A stretch of DNA of 64,000 bases from positions 310,001-374,000 of the forward strand of contig NZ_AYKH01000001.1 of assembly GCF_003788635.1 (NCBI RefSeq). The letters are read 5' to 3'. The translations under genes were made by a program, and so were the position numbers. Positions 61,558 through 64,000 of this stretch are shown here, in pieces; positions within the stretch are counted from its first letter, which is position 1, and the number at the start of each line of letters is the position of its first letter. The DNA is from Salinisphaera orenii subsp. orenii MK-B5 (GTDB lineage: Bacteria; Pseudomonadota; Gammaproteobacteria; Nevskiales; Salinisphaeraceae). The notes below the pieces were generated by a model. That model had not been told where the DNA came from and ran no database searches. It was given only the letters and a program-made list of their open reading frames with translations.

Positions 61558-62417
61558 GCGTCGCTCCGGTCATCCGTGGGTGTCTGGAAGGCATCGCGGA
61601 CCCAGTCCGCCTCGGCGCGCCGGTCGCCGTCGATTCGCGCCAGGCGGGCCAGCGCGGCGTCGACGTCCGCGACGCGGGCCGGATCTTCGGGACCGGCTGC
61701 GACCGCAGCCGCGACTTCGGCGGCGATGGCCTGCGCATCGTCGGCGCAGAGCGTGTCCACCAGGCCGGTGGCCCGCCGCTGCTCGCCGCCGGTCAGGCTC
61801 CAGATCATGGGGCGATCGCGTGAATCGAACTCGTCCACGCCGGCCTCCTGTTCGATGACCTGCGGCCCGTTCAGGCCCAGCCGGGCCTCGCGGGTCGCGA
61901 TCAGCTGCGAACACAGCCCCGCCGCGATGGACATGCCGCCGAAGCAGCCCACCGGCCCTGCGACCACCCCGACCACCGGCACGTGGGCGCGCAGCGCGGC
62001 GATCGCGGCATGGATCTCGGCGATGGCGGCCAGACCGCAGTTGGCCTCCTGCAGGCGCACCCCGCCGGTCTCCAGCAGCAGCACCGGCACGACCGGCCGG
62101 CCGGCCTCGGCGTCCTCCAGCGCCAGCTCCAGGGCGCCGGCGATCTTGGCGCCGCCGACCTCGCCGATGGCGCCGCCCTGAAAGGCCGGTTCCACCGCGC
62201 AGCACACGACCGCCGTGCCGGCAATCGCGCCCCGGGCGATCACGACCCCGTCGTCGGCCTGGGTGACGATGTCCTGCTCGGCGAGCCAGGGCGAGCGCAG
62301 GCGTTCGAACGGATCCAGCAGCTCGCGCATCGTGCCGGCATCCAGCAGTCCGGCGACGCGTTCGCGGGCGCCGCGCTCGACGAAGCTCTCGCGGGCGATC
62401 AGTGTCGCGGTGTCCAT
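61554..62417 (-). CDS. mdcD: Malonate decarboxylase beta subunit MdcD
   Basis: This 287-residue partner of MdcE has the crotonase-like carboxyltransferase fold. It shows SFVERGARERVAGLLDAGTM, VVIARGAIAGTAVVCCAVEP, EVGGAKIAGALELAL and VLLLETGGVRLQEANCGL, all typical of MdcD. TGATG joins it to mdcC. It is part of the core enzyme complex A-C-D-E. Confidence 0.95.
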   Translation of the reverse strand: MDTATLIARESFVERGARERVAGLLDAGTMRELLDPFERLRSPWLAEQDIVTQADDGVVIARGAIAGTAVVCCAVEPAFQGGAIGEVGGAKIAGALELALEDAEAGRPVVPVLLLETGGVRLQEANCGLAAIAEIHAAIAALRAHVPVVGVVAGPVGCFGGMSIAAGLCSQLIATREARLGLNGPQVIEQEAGVDEFDSRDRPMIWSLTGGEQRRATGLVDTLCADDAQAIAAEVAAAVAAGPEDPARVADVDAALARLARIDGDRRAEADWVRDAFQTPTDDRSDA

Positions 62418-62731
62418 CAGTGCGCTCCCGTGTCGGCGCCGGCGGCCTGTTCCATCGCCTGGGCGATACGCAGCCGCACGACCGCGGGCGTGGCGCCGAA
62501 GTCGTTGATCTCGAGGGCGACCGCCGGCTGGGCCGCGTCCGCGAAGATGCGATCCACGACCGCCGTCCAGATCTCGTTCACGCCGTCGACCGAGGTGTTT
62601 ATCTCGACCGTCGAGCGGCCGTCGGCCCCCGGCTCGAGCAGCACTTCGAGATCGCCGGAACCGACCACCCCGGCCAGCGCTCGCCGGGCCGCGGGCGCGC
62701 CGGCGGGATAGTCAAGCGACAGTGTTTGCAT
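62417..62731 (-). CDS. mdcC: Malonate decarboxylase acyl carrier subunit MdcC
   Basis: This 104-residue carrier starts MQTLSLDYPAG. Ser25, in AGVVGSGDLEVLLEP, matches the serine that carries the triphosphoribosyl-dephospho-CoA group in Klebsiella MdcC. Later parts TVEINTSVDGVNEIW and RIFADAAQPAVALEINDFGA are conserved. Its start lies 20 bases inside the end of mdcB. Confidence 0.94.
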   Translation of the reverse strand: MQTLSLDYPAGAPAARRALAGVVGSGDLEVLLEPGADGRSTVEINTSVDGVNEIWTAVVDRIFADAAQPAVALEINDFGATPAVVRLRIAQAMEQAAGADTGAH

Positions 62732-63641
62732 GGTGTGTCTCCTTCGCTGCGGCCGCGCCCGGCGCGGCGTGCCCACCCCAGGCGGCGCAGGCCGCGGTTT
62801 CGAGTGCATCGACGAACAGCGCCGCGGCCAGCAGATCGGCACTGCCGCCGGGCGAGGCGTTGAGCGACAGCAATAGCCCATCCAGGCGCGCGAGCGCCCG
62901 CCCGCCGGCGACGCTGCCGACGCCGCCGGCATCGAGCACGGCCGCCGCGCCGGCCTGGACCCGCCGCAGGCCCGCCGGTCCGGCGCGGCTGAGTACACAG
63001 GTGTCCTCGAGCGTGGCCATCACCGCAAGCAATGCATTCAAGCGGGCCACCCGTTCGCCCGCGCCGGCCGCGCGCGCGTCGCGCAAGGTCGGCAGCGCGG
63101 CATCGAGCACCGCGGGAAAACCGCGCTCGGCCTCGCCGCGCGCGCCGGGCACACCGAAGGCGCGCACCACGCGCTGGCCGTTGGATTCGCGGGCCGGCGA
63201 CACCGCCGGATCGTCGATGGCGGCCAACGTGGCGACCCGGGCCAGCAAGGCGCGGGCCTGCCAGCGCCCCGGCTCGGCGGCCGCCGCGGCCACCAGCAAC
63301 CCCAGACACCAGATCGCGCCGCGGTGGGTGTTGACCCCGCCGGTGGCCAACATCATGCGGGCCTCGCTCTCGCGGCCGAGCACGCCCAGCTCGGCGCGCA
63401 GCCGCGCCGGCTCGCGCTCCGTCGCGGCGGCCGCCGCCATGTCGTGAAAGCCGGTGGTCAGCGCCGTGGCGGAGGCGTGCATCAGCGCATGACTCATGTC
63501 GCGGTGGGCGCCGGCGTCCCGGGCGTCGACCAGGCCCGGCTTGGGGGTCAGATCGACCTCCGCGCGCAGCGCGTCGGTCGCCGTGCGCGCGAGCATCGCC
63601 GCCAGCGTCTCCGCCCGGATCGGGGGTTCGCAGGCTGTCAT
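62712..63641 (-). CDS. mdcB: Triphosphoribosyl-dephospho-CoA synthase MdcB
   Basis: This 309-residue synthase of the MdcC prosthetic-group precursor has the CitG/MdcB features LTPKPGLVDARDAGAHRDMS, MMLATGGVNTHRGAIWCLGL and LLSLNASPGGSADLLAA. The start overlaps the mdcA stop. The position between mdcA and mdcC is the usual one. Confidence 0.94.
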   Translation of the reverse strand: MTACEPPIRAETLAAMLARTATDALRAEVDLTPKPGLVDARDAGAHRDMSHALMHASATALTTGFHDMAAAAATEREPARLRAELGVLGRESEARMMLATGGVNTHRGAIWCLGLLVAAAAAEPGRWQARALLARVATLAAIDDPAVSPARESNGQRVVRAFGVPGARGEAERGFPAVLDAALPTLRDARAAGAGERVARLNALLAVMATLEDTCVLSRAGPAGLRRVQAGAAAVLDAGGVGSVAGGRALARLDGLLLSLNASPGGSADLLAAALFVDALETAACAAWGGHAAPGAAAAKETHHANTVA

Positions 63642-64000
63642 TACCAGCTCCGAAAGCGCGGCGGCGGCGCGTACAGGCCGCCGGACCAGTCGACCAGGTC
63701 GGCGATGCTGGAGGCCGCCAGCTGGGACCGGGTGGCCTCGGTTCGGGACACGCCCAGATCCTCCGGCGTGCGGACCTTGTCCTCGTCGCGCAGGCGTTGC
63801 GTGGTCGCAGCATCGGCCGACAGCCCCAGCGGCGTGACCCCGGCCACGGCCGCGATCATGGCGCGGCGTTCGGCCGGCGACTCGGCCTTGTAGAGATAGG
63901 CCAGCCCCTCTTCGGTGAGCAGATGCGTGGTGTCGTCGCCGTAGACCATGACGGGGGCGATATCCAGACCGGCCTTCTCGGCGACCGCGACCGCATCCAG
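63641..64000 (-). CDS. mdcA: Malonate decarboxylase alpha subunit MdcA (partial, N-terminus outside window)
   Basis: These are the last about 119 residues of the acetyl-S-ACP:malonate ACP transferase subunit. The visible part reads LDIAPVMVYGDDTTHLLTEE, then AYLYKAESPAERRAMIAAVA, and ends DLVDWSGGLYAPPPRFRSW, typical of the MdcA C-terminus. The frame is open to the window edge. It is the first gene of the operon, so the promoter lies outside the window. Confidence 0.94.
   Translation of the reverse strand: MDAVAVAEKAGLDIAPVMVYGDDTTHLLTEEGLAYLYKAESPAERRAMIAAVAGVTPLGLSADAATTQRLRDEDKVRTPEDLGVSRTEATRSQLAASSIADLVDWSGGLYAPPPRFRSW

Noticed and set aside
1-64000. tRNA, rRNA, CRISPR array or phage integrase
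   Set aside because: No cloverleaf, repeat-spacer pattern or integrase-like frame was seen, though small RNAs cannot be excluded by reading alone.

Overview
The window is chromosomal DNA from a high-GC Gammaproteobacterium. Gene families and style (TRAP and LIV transporters, DbpA, malonate decarboxylase) suggest a marine or halotolerant lineage such as a Salinisphaera-like organism, but this genus guess is inference only. No rRNA, tRNA or CRISPR array was seen.

Region 1 (1-4739): a minus-strand operon of a histidinol-dehydrogenase-family enzyme plus a TRAP transporter (dctPQM, dctM cut by the window edge), facing a plus-strand XRE/cupin regulator. It looks like uptake and oxidation of a small organic acid or (sulfo)polyol. 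Region 2 (4740-12431): scattered single genes: DEAD-box helicase DbpA, a SpoIIAA-like protein, a HelD-like helicase, a macrodomain protein and an MFS transporter. Region 3 (12564-26384): a 12-gene minus-strand catabolic cluster (two MDR dehydrogenases, a ThDP enzyme, a LIV-type ABC importer with fused LivM-LivG, an SDR, a 2,4'-dihydroxyacetophenone-dioxygenase-like cupin, an M20 amidohydrolase, and an SSS symporter with a DUF3311 partner). A divergent FCD-type GntR regulator sits at its head, with inverted repeats between them. Region 4 (26613-32792): SulP transporter plus universal stress protein, a transglutaminase-like protein, a 291-bp MITE-like element, dienelactone hydrolase and a class II aldolase.

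Region 5 (32951-57662) is a metal-resistance region. A copZ-csoR-copA(P-type ATPase) operon with a G/C-tract operator is followed by mosaic DNA of lower GC. That DNA carries a MerR/CDF pair, methyltransferases, an IS3-family element, small Met/His/Cys-rich secreted proteins, a peroxiredoxin, a split DsbD, a cytochrome c, and the multicopper oxidase CopA with CopB. Immediately downstream of copB lies an eight-gene, tightly coupled operon encoding a complex-I-like membrane arm (A, fused B-D, H, J, K, L, M, N). It has no NuoC, E, F, G or I. Its B-D fusion has lost the iron-sulfur cysteines and the quinone-site histidines. This redox-silent complex-I relative next to copper resistance genes is the most striking feature of the window.

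Region 6 (57795-64000): a Bcr/CflA-type drug exporter and a malonate decarboxylase operon read on the minus strand as mdcA(partial)-B-C-D-E-G-H.
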